This document shows positions 39,601 through 53,300 of a DNA stretch of 64,000 nucleotides, piece after piece. A program made the translations under genes and the position numbers. The first letter of the stretch is position 1; each line of letters opens with the position of its first letter. The stretch lies in contig OX421500.1 of NCBI GenBank assembly GCA_949126835.1, positions 16,436,181 to 16,500,180 on the forward strand. Reading direction: 5' to 3'. A model generated the notes under the pieces. It was not told the DNA's origin, searched no databases, and saw only the letters and a program-made list of their open reading frames with translations. This stretch comes from Anisus vortex (Eukaryota; Mollusca; Gastropoda; Planorbidae).

Positions 39601-42600
39601 CTATTTTATTAAGTGCATTAACAAGTTTCTGTTAGTGTAAATAGAGATTGATGTTTTAAAAAGCTATATTCTATGTTTTGTAGTTTGTATACGTTTTTAA
39701 GCTATTCTGAAACACATGTTTGTTAAACAACTTTTTGAAGATACATGGATATAAGCTTTAAATTATTCTCATTTTAAAGTAATTTTACTTTTATTCCATT
39801 TAAATTAGCGATCAACTTTTGTGAGAGATTGAACAAATTGAATTTGGCTGCATCTTTCTGTGTATCTGGTAATACGTGTGTTGGTGTTAATGGAAGTGGT
39901 CAATTTATTTGTCAAAATCTGAGTAAGTAGCCTATCTTAGGCCTATACATTAGTAAGTACTTTTGTATTTATCAAGTAATTATTACTGTAGGGAAGAAAA
40001 AAACATGGAACTAGGTTAAGTAATGTTTGTATAAACTGATAAGTAACCAGAAATTCCCTAATAATATTTTCTCAACATCCAATTTGTTTTCAGCATCCAC
40101 TACAGTCAGCTCATCAAGCAGCCTGTACTCATCCTCCACTGCTGCAGCCAAAACAACCCTTTCCAGCAAGCCATCATCGACAACCTACTCAACCACCACA
40201 TCCACTCAAACCACCACCATGAAACCAACAACAACTAGAAAAACCACAACATCTGGCTCCACAGGTAAGCTTAACTATGCACACATTAGTGAAAACTCAG
40301 AACTACCTAGATATTGAGTCTCTCTATCTTGGAATTATGGTAACTTCCTCCTTTTAAACCTTACAGTCCCGGGCGCATCTATAGTCATCGACCTATTTCT
40401 TTTCACCAGGCACAGGCCCGAATATTGTCACCAAAATAAGAAATTTCCCGGAGACCAGGCGCGTATATATTCCTCAAGTAACGTTGTCTATTTAAAGCAC
40501 AAAAAAAAGGATTGGACCTTTGACCATGCATAGTATTGGGCATAATATTTATTTGATAGATGAATTGTTGAAGTTTCTTTTGTGAAATTGAAAGTGCGAT
40601 CCTAATGGACGCTACCGAATTACCTGTTGATGAAACTTTTTTCTTATGAATTAATATTACAAATAAATTTGAATATTCTAATAAGGTAAGTTATTATGTT
40701 TTTAGCAATTTACACTTTACATGTTGTTATCAATTTTTACCAACTAAAAAAGAAGAAAAAATATTTCGGAACCCTATCAATGTCTCAGACATTCTCAAAT
40801 AAAGTCTGGACCGTAGGGAATAATTATTAAATAATGGCCGGGACTAAAAATATACATAGCAGGAACGTAGGTCAGTACTTGAAGGGTTAACTAACATTAA
40901 TGCTTAACTTAATCAGTTAAGATTGTTTTAAACTTAATTTCTTCAAAACATTTGCCTTAAAATTAATTTATACAAAACATTTTTTAAATGAAAAATTCAT
41001 TTTAAACACTTTGAAAACCCTCGTTTGAAGACTTTATGAAAAGATGTCTTAACACTTTGTAGGTCCTATTTATCTCAAAAAATTTAATAATAATAAAATT
41101 ACTCCTTTTCAACTCATTTGCATAAAATGTAGACCTACCACTCTAATATTCATTTAAAAATTGCAGTTTGTCTTTTACATTTTTATCTTAAATAGCTCAA
41201 AAAACACTGAAAAAACTTTCAAAAACCCAGCAACTCAACCTAACTTGTAATCGTAAATTGTGTGATTATTCAACATAGTTATCACCTCATTTACCACTGA
41301 AAAATTTAATGAAAACCCTACCATTAGCAACATCATTATCAAATTTGAAACCATTGCTCTTTGTCTTTTTAAATCTTTTTATTTATTGCTCCACTGCTAT
41401 TATGCAATTTAAAACTTACCTCCCCCCGTAAGGGTATCGGGGTCCTGGAAATGACCAGGTGAAAGAATAACACCACTGTTAAGTCCCACTTTCATGTCGT
41501 AAAAGGCGATTAATAGTGGGTTGTGAATTGGGCATAACCCGGGCATGTAAAACTTGTACCCTCTTTGTGGTGCTGTTCGACAGAGGTCCAGATTGCACCA
41601 CCCTGGGAGGAGGTTTTGCACAACTCCAATGGGTGGCTCTGGTGTTGGTAAGCTTACCATGGAGATGAGTGTGTGTAAAGTCGTGAAATGGCCTGGATCC
41701 AGGACGTAACCATGCCACAGACTATTCCAAGAATCTAAAAAACTAAATGGCACAACTGATTGTCTTAACCATTTGAGGAGCTCTGTGGAAGGCGGAGACC
41801 GGACCATATCCAGCCCCACCTCAGCACAACTCAGCCCTGACTCAATGAAGCCCCATCCCGGAGTTCCACTCTTAGGTGCTGGGCGCAGAACCGAAAACTC
41901 TCTTGAACTGCGGGGTTTGAAAAATAAGCCACAAAGGAAAACCCAGAATAAAAATGCCAGTGTGTCCGACATTAACTGCATGAGAGCAATCTGCTCTGTA
42001 GACTGTCTAATAGAAAAAGAATAAAACTTAGTGCATTATAATAATAATATTTGTATTTCACTGCCAACAATCAGAATGTAAGCATAGAGAGAGCATTTAA
42101 CATACCAATAAGAACATGGATATAATCTCTTGGCACTAAGCAAATAAATGACGCATAAACGGACCCATCATAAAAAATTGACCTATGGTTAGCAGTCTAA
42201 TACTTCAACATTCTTTTCTAAATTATTACGTTACATGATAGCATAACTGCCTGCTTATTACATTAAATGATAGCATAACTGCCTGCAAAATACACAATGT
42301 TTGATGAGCACTTTCAAGATACACCGTAATTGCTTTCCTTGCTTAGGACACCTGGTTATAAGTTGACTCAGCAATGCTGAAAGTCTTTTTTTTTTTGTGA
42401 CACTTCTTCTGTCATGACAATATGTGCATTTATTTTGAAATAGTAGTCTATATGATATTAACATACATATATTTTAGATGTTTATAATTGCCATGAACAA
42501 TTTCTTCATTTATTTATTTGGTGTCTCTACTATTTTAGTTTCATCTAAAAAGCAAAGAGGTAAGTAAGAATAAAAGAATATGCTTAAAATGATTTTTAGC

Positions 42601-45600
42601 AGTTATTTTAGTTTATTAATATTAAATATCACCCCTTAGATTAACCTATTAAATCAAAGTTTTAATCTAAATAACATATAGTGTTTAAAATCAGCATATT
42701 AAGACCTAAAGCAAATTTCTGATGTAAAAAAATAAATATCCCTCATATGTTGACATTAGTCAAAACTAATTTTGTTCACCTATCCAACATCAGCTCTCTA
42801 CCCGTATGGTATAAGTGCAAATGATACACAAGTGCCAACATCAGGAGGATCAAACTTCTACTATTGGTATGATGCAATCAGTAAGCCAATCTATTTCTCT
42901 ACTGGTGTGCCATTTGGTTCAGACCTGTTGAAAGAGGCTTGTGTAAGTTTAAAGCATAGTTTAAAATATTATTGATTCAAAAAAATTTGATTTTTAGCTT
43001 GATATATTCAAATTGTATTTATGTTTTATACCATTTGAAACTGGCTGAACTAAGAAATGTTTTAGTTTTATTTCACCGAATACATATAGTCTAGAACAGG
43101 CGTGTCAAACTAAAAAAAAAAACACCATGGGCCGCATAAGATACTTTGAGTATACCGGCGGGCCACACCAACAAATCTGAGAAACAATGTAGTCTTATTG
43201 AATTATATTTAATTAATTTGCACACCTACTACAACGGCTTTATTAAGCTAACGCCCCACAATGCCTAATATAAAAATTGTAATCCAACATTTATTTAAGA
43301 ACATTCAATCATTTTTACACTTTAATCAGTGTTTTGTCCTGAGATTTGATGCCTCCTTTTCATGACAACTTTTCGTATATCTGGCTGAAATGTATTTGCA
43401 GTTCCGACCTTCATCGGGGATGACAAATGTTCATCGGTCAGCCTTGATCTCTGAGAAGTTTTTGTTAATTTCATGAAGGAAAATAACTGTTCAGACACAT
43501 AGGTGAAACCGAACATTGTTATAATCCTAGTTGAAAACTTTCTAAAGTTTGTAAACTTTTCAGGAAGGTATGAATAGAAGCCAGGTATCCCGACTTCTAG
43601 ATACTTTGCTTTGAGTTTAGAATCAGACTGCATTTTTAATACCTACATCTGCAAGTTTTCGTCTGCTTTAACAACATCAAAGTTGAATGGTGCCGAGAAT
43701 AATGCAAAATGGTATTTAAAAGATGAGAAATTACTCAATCTTTCCTGGAACACTTTTAACAATAACTCTATGTGACTCTCATATTTAGCAAAGGTAACTA
43801 CAGATTCAGCATTGGTCTGTTTTTTTTTTATAGTTCTTTGCAGTTAGGAAAATGAACCAAATTTTCACGTGACAACTGTGTCTTCCATAAGCTTAGTTTT
43901 GTAATAAAACACTTGATGTCGTCGTACAACTGAGTGATGAGTTTGTTTTTGCCTTGTAATTTCAAATTAAGATCACTTAAATGTCCAGTAATGTCCACAG
44001 TAAACGCTAGATCCTGGATCCAACTTTCATCTTTTATTTCATCTGTGTTTTCACCTTTCATCTCCAAAAAAAAGCAATTTCTGGTCTCAGCAAATAAAAT
44101 CTTGTCAGCACTTTGTGACATGACAACCAACGGACTGTTGTTTAGAATGGAACATCGGTGAACCGACTATTCATGTCTTCTAACAGTAAGAGGAGTAAAG
44201 ACCCGGGTCAGGCTGAAAGCTACCGACCGATTAACATCGTGTGTAGGGAAGGTAGCTGATAGACTAATCAATAGGAGGCTTGTGAGGTTCCTAGAGGATA
44301 ATGGACTGGTTGCCCCATCGCAGGCCGGTTTCCGTAGCGGAAGAAGCTCGATGGATCAGGTAACGCTCTTGGCTCAGAAAATGGCTGACGGGTTTTAGCG
44401 GAAAGAGTCCACACTAGCAGCGTTCCTAGATTTTAAACAGGCCTATGACAAGGTCTGGCGGCCGGGTTGTTGTTGAAGTTACAGAGGCTAGGAATCGCCT
44501 ATAACATGTACAAATGGATTCAAGGGTTCTTAACCCCAAGGACAGTAGCAACTCGTTACGGGAAAGCGATCAATCGGAAGCGTGGATTGCCCTAGGGCTC
44601 TGCACTGTCCTGTACATTGTTTCTAGCTTTTATTAATGACCTGCCGAACTATCTGGGAAGCTCGTCGCTGCTTTTCGCGGTCGATTTTGTGGTCTGGTCG
44701 ACCGGGAGGGAAGCGCCTGCTCTACAGCGGACCTTAAAGCAGGATTTGAACGCAGTAGCTTGTTACGCCAAGCTTTGGGGTATGGAGGTAAATTGCTTAA
44801 AACAGTTTATTCGCTCTTTACCCTTGGAATCGATATTCACAAAGTGCCGATCGAGCTGAACATTGATGGCCGCGCTCTGGCATGCGACCAGAAGCCGGTC
44901 TATCTCGGAAGCTAAAGATGTAATACCATGTGAGGTTAGTCTAAGAGAAAGCTGCTTCGAAGCTGAACATTGTCAAGAGACTGGCCAGTTCTGGCTGGGG
45001 TGCAAAGGCGAGTGTGTAGTGAAATCTCTACCTAGGAGCGGTAAGATCTCAAATGGATTATAGCCTCCCTGTACAAATCTATGCGTCTGATACTGCGTTG
45101 AAGACGTTGGACTCTGTACAAAACCAAGCCCTCAGATTAATATGTGGGACGTTCCGAACCGCCCCGACATCGGCTGTGGAAATCATGGCAAACGTGCCGC
45201 CTCTGAATGGGAGAAGGAAAAGGGCCGTTATTACTGCATACGAGCGGTATAAACTGTTGGAGGAAAGTTCGCCTCTCAGGAAGCTCGTCGATTCCTGGGA
45301 GGGCAGAAAACGGATCTCAATGCATTCCTTCATGCACCACGCATTGAAGCTCAGCGCAGAGATCGGACTCTCGGTCGACCGCACGCCCCTGGGGACGGGA
45401 GTGGAACCTCCTCCTCACCTATCCTTCAACCTGCCAGAGATACGGGCGAACCTGATTGAAGCAGGCGGACACGGCGCCTGCCTGACTGAGAGGCGCGCAG
45501 CTGCTCTAAGGACGGTACAGAAAAACTCGCGATGCGTTGAGGCGTACATTGATGGGAGTGCGATTAGTGGGGCCGAAGCGCGTTCTGGGTATGGTGCTCT

Positions 45601-48600
45601 TGTGTCGTACCGAAGGCAGTAGAAAAACGGGTTGAGCTAAGTGGGCCTTGCGGGAAAATCTGCATCTTTGATGCAGAGATGGAAGCCATCAGAATTGCTG
45701 TAGGGGCGATTGGGAAACCGTTTGAGGAAACCCCAGCTGCTCTTGCTGATGTGGTAATCTTCAGTGATGCGCTTTCAGTACTCCAAGCCATCGACGGCTT
45801 GGGGTCATGGCCCGATCTGCTTGTCCGACTATTGGCTGCTATTTCCGATCTGATCCTCAGGTACGAGGTGAAGGTTATTTTGCAGTGGATTCCAGATCAT
45901 GCAGGAGTCCCTGGCAATGAGATAGTGGATGCCTTGGCCAAGAAGGAATCCCTGGTACCCACTCCAGAGTGTCCGTCTACCTTTGAGAGTGCCCGCAGAA
46001 CGATCCGTGAGTGTGAGACAATACAATGGTTTAAGAACTGGGACTAGTCTGACAAGGGTCGAGGTGTGTGGCAGCAACTAAAACGGCCAAATCGAGCTGA
46101 TCCGTGGTGGAAGCTCTGCAGGAGAGAACAGACTACGATAGCCCAGTTCCGTACAGGGCACTGCCCTATTGGCGCCTATTTCGGACGATTTAGGCCCAAT
46201 TTCGATTCGCGGTGCCGACACTGCTTTGAATCAGAAGAGACGATCGAGCATTTGCTTTTAGACTGCCTTGCCTTGCAGGAAGAAAGAGTAGATGGGAATG
46301 ATCAACAGTTTGCACCTTCCTTATATGGTGTCCTGGCTGTGCTACGTAGTACAAGTGTGTTTGTCCTCTGAATCCTAAGAGATTAGTCTCGATTCGATCA
46401 CTCCGGTGAAGTGAGGTTTAAAGTCTTAAGCATGTTCTTAATTGCCCGAATTGTACTTCGCCGAACAGACCAAGCAAGGGTTCGCTTCGTAAATTGCTCG
46501 CCTTTCGTTGTTTTCGCGCTTTAAGCATGTTCTTAATTGCCCGAATTGTACTTCGCCGAACAGCCCGAGCAAGGGTTCGCTTCGTAAATTGCTCGCCTTT
46601 CGTCGTTTTCGCGCTTAACAGGGCGATCTATTGCTCGACAAGCGACATCTCGGGGGGTATCGGCGAGCCAAATTCGGGCGAACGATTGCTTCGTCGACAT
46701 GTTGACGGAGCCTCGTATTGATTGGCTGAATTGATCACGTTCATTATGCGAAAAGGCACCAAAATTTCCTAGTCTTAAATGAAAAAAAAATGGCGCCTAC
46801 ACAAGACAGTCAGCTGCCAGAGATGTCAAGGACAGTCTAGTAATATTCATAGATGCATGGGGAAATGTTCCATGCCTGCATCGGGACTATAAAAATAAGT
46901 TTGAAAAAACCAAGGCCTTGAACAATATTGCCCAAAATCTGTGTGCAATGTAATCGCAACACCAAAAGCTTCTTCGTCTATGAGCGCAGCCATTTTGCAG
47001 CAATATTAACATCCGGCAGTTCGCCTCAGCGCTAAAAATAGACCAGTTAAAAACAAGAGCACCAGTTCGCTGAGCTTCCGAGCTCGCCCTAATGTCGGCG
47101 AAAGTGCACGAGCCCATTTAAGAGCAAACAGTAGCTCTTGCAAATTGAACAATACCTGATTCGACCGAAACTAGTTCGGGCAATTAAGAACATGCTTAAC
47201 AGCTGACTGAATTGCATTTGATAAAGGTCACTGTGTTTGTGACCACACTAAACATGTGATTCAATTTTAAAGTCTTTAAACACACATTTTGCTGATTCAG
47301 TGAAAATGTGCAAATGATGAATCTGGATATTAGCTCTCAATTTTTCTCCGCAACTTGGCAGCAACACCATTATGTCTTCCAACCATATTCGCAGCACCGC
47401 TAGTAGATAAACACACACGTTTACTCAAGTCAAAATCATAGTCATGCAGAATCCGCTCGACTTTTTCAAAGATGTGTTCGCTCGCTGTAGTGGCATGCAT
47501 TGGGATTAGTTCAATCAGTTCTTCATAAATATTAAATTCACAGGCCCTAATAAAAACTGCAAGCTGTGCTATTCCAGTGATGTCAACGGTCTCATCAATA
47601 GCAATTTAAAAAATGTTCAAATTTTGATGATGCAGCCTTCAACTGCCATTTCATCAATCCGTCCAGCAACAGTGTTCCCGGTTAAGGAAATATTCTTAAA
47701 TAACTGTGCCTTCTGTGGGAACACAATGTCAGCCGCTTTCATAAGGCAATGCTTTACGAAATCTCCTTCACTGTAAGATTTCCCACTAATGGCGACCATT
47801 CGGCTTAGTTCATAGCTTGCAGTAACGGAAGCGACATTGGCTTGATCTATTTTTGTAAAACACGTCTGTTGCTGTATTAAGTAGCCTTCAATACCTTGAG
47901 TCTTGAAAACACGCATTAAGCCCTCATATTAATCGCAGGGTCGAAGGTTGATTTCATAATGTCTTTTTAAGTTGTACTCTTTTGCCGTGGCAAACGCTGT
48001 TATTGCATACCAAAGTATTGAAACTGCAATTTTCGCCATTAAATGAGACAATTGCAGTATTCTTTGTGCTTGCAAAGGGCCGCATGTGGCCCGCGGGCCG
48101 TGCGTTTGACATGCCTGGTCTAGAACATTTTGTTATTTTTAAAAGAAACTGAATTTAAAATACTTTTTTTTTTCTTCAAATTTTACATAAGTATAGAAAG
48201 ATTACATATACATTGTAAAGTATTGCACCTTGTGGGCTCATGGTACAAAAATGATGCAGTCTTCACAATTATCTGTAGCCAGGATTCAAGAATAATAAGT
48301 GGCCAGCAGTATGTCCTTACTCAGTTAATTTTCCCCACCTTATGTCAGATACCCATGAAAACTCGGTAGACTCAAGAGACACTTTCCCTGATCAGGAGGT
48401 AAAGCCTGTTTTTTAACCAGAAGTCTTTGATCTGGCAATCAAAGTACACTTTCTTTAGACCCCATGGCTGATAGAAATATATAGTAAAATGTTCTATTTT
48501 ACAGATTTAAATTAGAAATATAAATGTTGTATTTCTTAGATTGAAATAGGAAATACAATTATTCTATTTTGAAGATTGGAATTTCAAAATTTAATGTATT

Positions 48601-50210
48601 TCTTAGATTACAATAGGAAATTAGAATGAACTGTTTCAAATATTAGATACAGCAATGAATAAGCTTATGTTCTAATCTCTTGCATAAATAACTAAAATGA
48701 TATTTGTAGATTACTGATACATTTGAAAATTGTATACTTCACTGATCAATTTATTATATCTATAGTTTTCTTTTTATTGTAGTTTACGAATTTTTATCTG
48801 TAGCCTAGCTTATACAGGCCTATTTAATTTTCCCCAGGAGAATTTAGCTTGTTAGATATAAAATGTAATGAAAAAAATATTTTTTAGGTCCTCCCAAATG
48901 GTTTAATTACTTTTGGCAAACGAAATCGAGTTTGGAATTCAGATCTGAGGATTTTACACAAAGAGGGAGATGTTTACGTTCTTGCACCATTTTGGTCTTA
49001 CACCAATCCAACATTTACTGGTCGTGTCTTTTACCAATTGTATGAAAAGTCCTCTTCATCCACTGGAGCTGCTGGTGTTTTAACCAGATCATCAACAGAG
49101 GTTGGTCTGTTTCCACAATAGTTCTCTCTTAATACTTAGAATACAATAGTTACTGAAATAAATTTTACAAATGGTACTATTAACATTATAGATATTAAAC
49201 ACTGAAAATATCAGTTAATTGAGACATATATAATATATGAAAATTTTAAGTTAATAATTAAAGTGTTGTGAAATAGTTGATCTAGCTAGCTGACTTACAG
49301 AATGTTTTTAAATTAAAAAGGGCAAGTCAGGGACTCTGAAAACTGGTTATGTTTTGTAAGAGATTGTGTGCACAAATTACTGTTCTTTCGAACAATACTT
49401 GATTGTCAGATATAAGTTTGGTTTAACTTTCATTCACACTTTTATCATGAAATTATTTCCGTTTTTAATCTCCAGGTTAAAGAACAGTTTGGTTTAGATA
49501 GCTATAATGCCATAAGTGCTCTGGTGGTGACTTGGAAAAATGTGGAGCCTGATTCTTGGTACAATAAGATATGTGATAATTATGATGATTGGAAACAATA
49601 CGATTGGTGGAAATTAAAATATCAATCTCTGTATGACCAGTATTGTTTAAATCAGGTACTGTAACCTTTACATCATTTAGCTTACAATAAACTTTTAAAT
49701 AATATACATATACCCTCCCCCAATAAATAAAATTAATATATTTTTATACTTTTTTTCATTGTTTTATCTTGATGTTTTTATGTAATTATTTTAAGTTGGC
49801 CGCAGTATTGGGTTTAATTTGTTATTAAATTCTATGTTTTTACTTTTTCCATTTTCGTCTGCCAGTTTTAGGAGACTATAAATAATTGTGAGCCCCTTCG
49901 GGTTGGAGAAGGTTTTTTTTTGCTTTTTGTGAGTTCAGGAGTCATAGGCATTGCGCTAATTGACCTTTCAACAGTGTGTAAACCAGTGTAAACTCAGCTT
50001 CCCTTGTTGTGTTAAATTGTTTCATTACAAAGGTGTGGCTATTAAACAAGCTAATATCTGGCTGTTGTTTTTTTGTAGGCCTCAAGTTTTTTGTTCTCAG
50101 ATTCAAAATTAATTTTGATGCTAAGTTTGAAATTAGTTTCTTTATCATGATAAACTTTATGTAGTTCTTTGAAGGATTAAAATTTAGGTTCTTTTTTATA
50201 TAGTTCTATC

Positions 50211-50241
<31 letters not shown>

Positions 50242-50252
50242 CTAGCTATGTA

Positions 50253-50319
<67 letters not shown>

Positions 50320-53300
50320 TATATAGGTTTAGCTAATGTCAATGTTATTGAGCTTGGCTTATGTAAGTTTAGTCTACTAGTAGTATGTCCTGTAGTAAAT
50401 TGGGTTATATCTGAGGCCCATGACATAGTCATAGCCATAGCTTATGGTCTTATGGTTGAGACCTATAAATTTTTTTGTTGCATCATTTAATTAATGATTG
50501 AAATTTAAATAAAATTGTATTTAAATATTTGAGGTTTTAGATTTAGTGAGTATTTTTTTTAAAATAAAAGTAATAGTTTTAATAGTGTCACCTTAGCATT
50601 TCACCATTTGTTGATCTTTGTCTATGTTTCTACCAGTTGTTTTGCTCTTGTGTTGTGTCATGCTGTTTTAGTTAGCTAGTTGAAACTGTTATTTTTATTT
50701 TATTTAGTATAGTAGCTACATTTTAAGTCTTAGACTGTGACAGTCATCTTGGGTTCCGTTTGCCAAGGTTGCACAGACCTAGATCCCCATTTTCGTTACC
50801 CTTTCTTTAACTGTACAAGTAGCACCCTTACAGTAACTTATTATAAAATGGCAAGAAGAAACTCAAGCAAATTAATTACAACTTTATTTTTAACCCATGT
50901 TTCCTCTTTTAATTAGATTCCTCCCAAGGATGTCTTACTAAATAAAACTGCTTCCCTAAATGGTTTTATATAATGTATTTAACATGATTTCCTAAATCCC
51001 ATAAAACCTTAAATCTCTAAATGGTTCTGACCCAATATCCAAGTATTACATAAATAAAAAATAAGAATAAAGAAGTAATTATTAAAAAGCACAGATCTCG
51101 TCTGAGAGGCCGGCTGGTCCTGTGGTTAGTTCACTGGACTGCAGAAGTTTTGGGCCTAATAATAATCTTCTATCTTGAAGGAATATATGTAAACTTATTA
51201 AAAACAAACAACACAAAAAAACAACAAGGAAACCATTATGAGTAGCTGTCCACAACTGGTATCCGTTAATGCTGCATCAGAAATATGGAACAAAGAGCCC
51301 GTGATTTCAAAAATAATTGGTCTATGCTCATATCTTTTCAGAAAAGTGAAAGTAACACCTTTCAGGCAGTGTATGTGACAGATGGTCTGACAGGTTATGC
51401 CATTGTTACATACCAGGCTGGAGAAACAAGGTGGAATTTTGAACAGAACAGATATATCTCAGTGGGCTTTGCACATCCAGATGCCTACAGGGATTATGGA
51501 GTGACCTACACTGACCTAACAACTAAAATGGATTCCATAGTCTGGAACTCAGGTACTGACTAGAACAATGTTTTGCATGAATAAAAATTTAGATTATAGG
51601 TGGTTCTGAATGAATATGTATCCTAGATTGTTTTTCTATCATCTTTAAATCTAACCCTTTAGACCATAAGAAGTTGCCAACCTACATTCCATCCCTTACA
51701 CAAGTTGCATAATTTCGTAATATTGAACATAATTAATAATTTTTTTAATAAATATTATTATTAAAAAATTCACAGTAAAAAAAGATATTAAAGCAACTGA
51801 ATTTAATTATTCATTGTTTTAATATAGGCTAAATAATTAAATTTGTATTTAAACCAAAAAATATGACAATAAATTGATAAATAAAAGTAAAAGAAATAAT
51901 AATTCATTGATCGGTTGCAATAGTTTTTCATGGAATTTAGAAATTAAAATATCGGACTCGAATCCTCTTATTCAATTATTAATAAACCTCTACAACACTT
52001 TCAGTATCCCTATTTTCTTCACCTTATCATAATAATATAGCCTTTCCCTCATTAGCATAGTCCAGGGGGTCTCCAAACTACGGCTTGCTTGCCGGTTGTG
52101 GCCCGCGAGCCTCCTTATTGGGCCCATGGAGAGCTTTCTTACTACAAAAATAAATACTGAAATTTACATGTATCCTAAACATCAAAGCAAACATCAGGAG
52201 AAATATGCACAGTTGGAGGGTAAAGTCCATGTCAAAAAATGCTATAAATTACAAAATCCTCTCACATCTCAGATGACATTGTTCAGTAAATTCTTAAATG
52301 ACAATGAATCCTTAACTAAGGCCAGTTATAAAGTTGCCTAGGTGCTGGCTAAAAGTGGCAAACCATTAACAGATGGTGAAGTAGTGAAGGAATGTTTGTT
52401 GGAGGTGCCTGAAGAACTTTCCCAAAAAAGTCGAAACAATTTAAAAATTTAGCTTTCGGTGACCGTCATGTTGCTGACATTGGTGAAAACATTGTGACTC
52501 TAATAGCGAAACATGCAAGCAAGCTTCACCATTTTTCAATTGCAATGGATAAGTTGCTAGACAGAGTTGCCAAGGTTGCACAGACCTAGATCCCCATTCT
52601 AAACCGCTTGTGTTCATTAGAGGTGTGGAAGAAGACATGAACATAACATAGCATGTATGTCACAGTTACCGGATGCTGATTATAACTTGGACTTGACTAA
52701 CCTCAGTTGTCTGACTGTTTATGGAAGAAATTACATGAGTGGCATAAAGAAAGGCTAGGTTGGACAAGTGAAGCAGATGTGTAACAAAAAAAACATTCCA
52801 AAACCAATGTTCCTGCACTGTATTATTCACCAGTAAGCTTTTTGTGTTAAAAAAGTGGACATTAGCAGTGTACTGAATCCTGTGGTCAAGATGGTGAATT
52901 AAATAAGGTCACATGGGCTTCAGATACAAACTTGTCTTTTTTTTTTTTTGAAAAAATACAGACTAACAACTTGACACACTTTCAGCAGTGCAAGGTCTTC
53001 ATGGCTCAAGCAACAGCTGAGTTCCCCACATCATTTGCATGCAAGATCACCAAAGACCTCCAGTTTCAGGAGTGGTTTTCTGATTCAAAGGCAGAAGCAG
53101 TGAGTGTTTTAAAACCCATTTGAAGCAGATGTGGCCAGTTGCCCAGACTCAGGTCTGACGGCAGTTCAGGTCATTGAGTTGCAAGCAAATGACTCCTTTA
53201 GGGACAAGTCCAAAGAAGGACTGGTGGGTTTTTATACGTTTTTGCACAAGAAAGACTTTCCTAATGTTAAAACATTTGCATCAAGGTATCTTTCACTCTT

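Larger units (their letters stand above)
43097..48117 (-). mobile_element. hAT transposon (GTF2IRD2/Charlie-like) with nested insertions and 8-bp target duplication
   Basis: Ends are CAGGCGTGTCAAAC and, inverted, CAGGCATGTCAAAC. GTCTAGAA flanks both sides (43089-43096, 48118-48125). A minus-strand transposase runs from about 48000 down to 43322 but is split by a LINE (44170-46424) and a TIR element (46425-47207). Removing those gives roughly 2 kb, a normal size for this group. Confidence 0.9.
49656..51341. other. Intron 18
   Basis: Contains the compound microsatellite at 50205-50318 and a truncated SINE A copy at 51109-51180. Otherwise AT-rich. Confidence 0.6.

Noticed and set aside
41409..41981. 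190-codon minus-strand open frame
   Set aside because: It overlaps another open frame on the plus strand in a GC-rich interspersed repeat and shows no recognisable domain or splice structure.
50238..50490. Opposed frames over the 50.2-kb microsatellite
   Set aside because: Low-complexity translation of TC and TA repeats (YIYIYI and RERERE runs).
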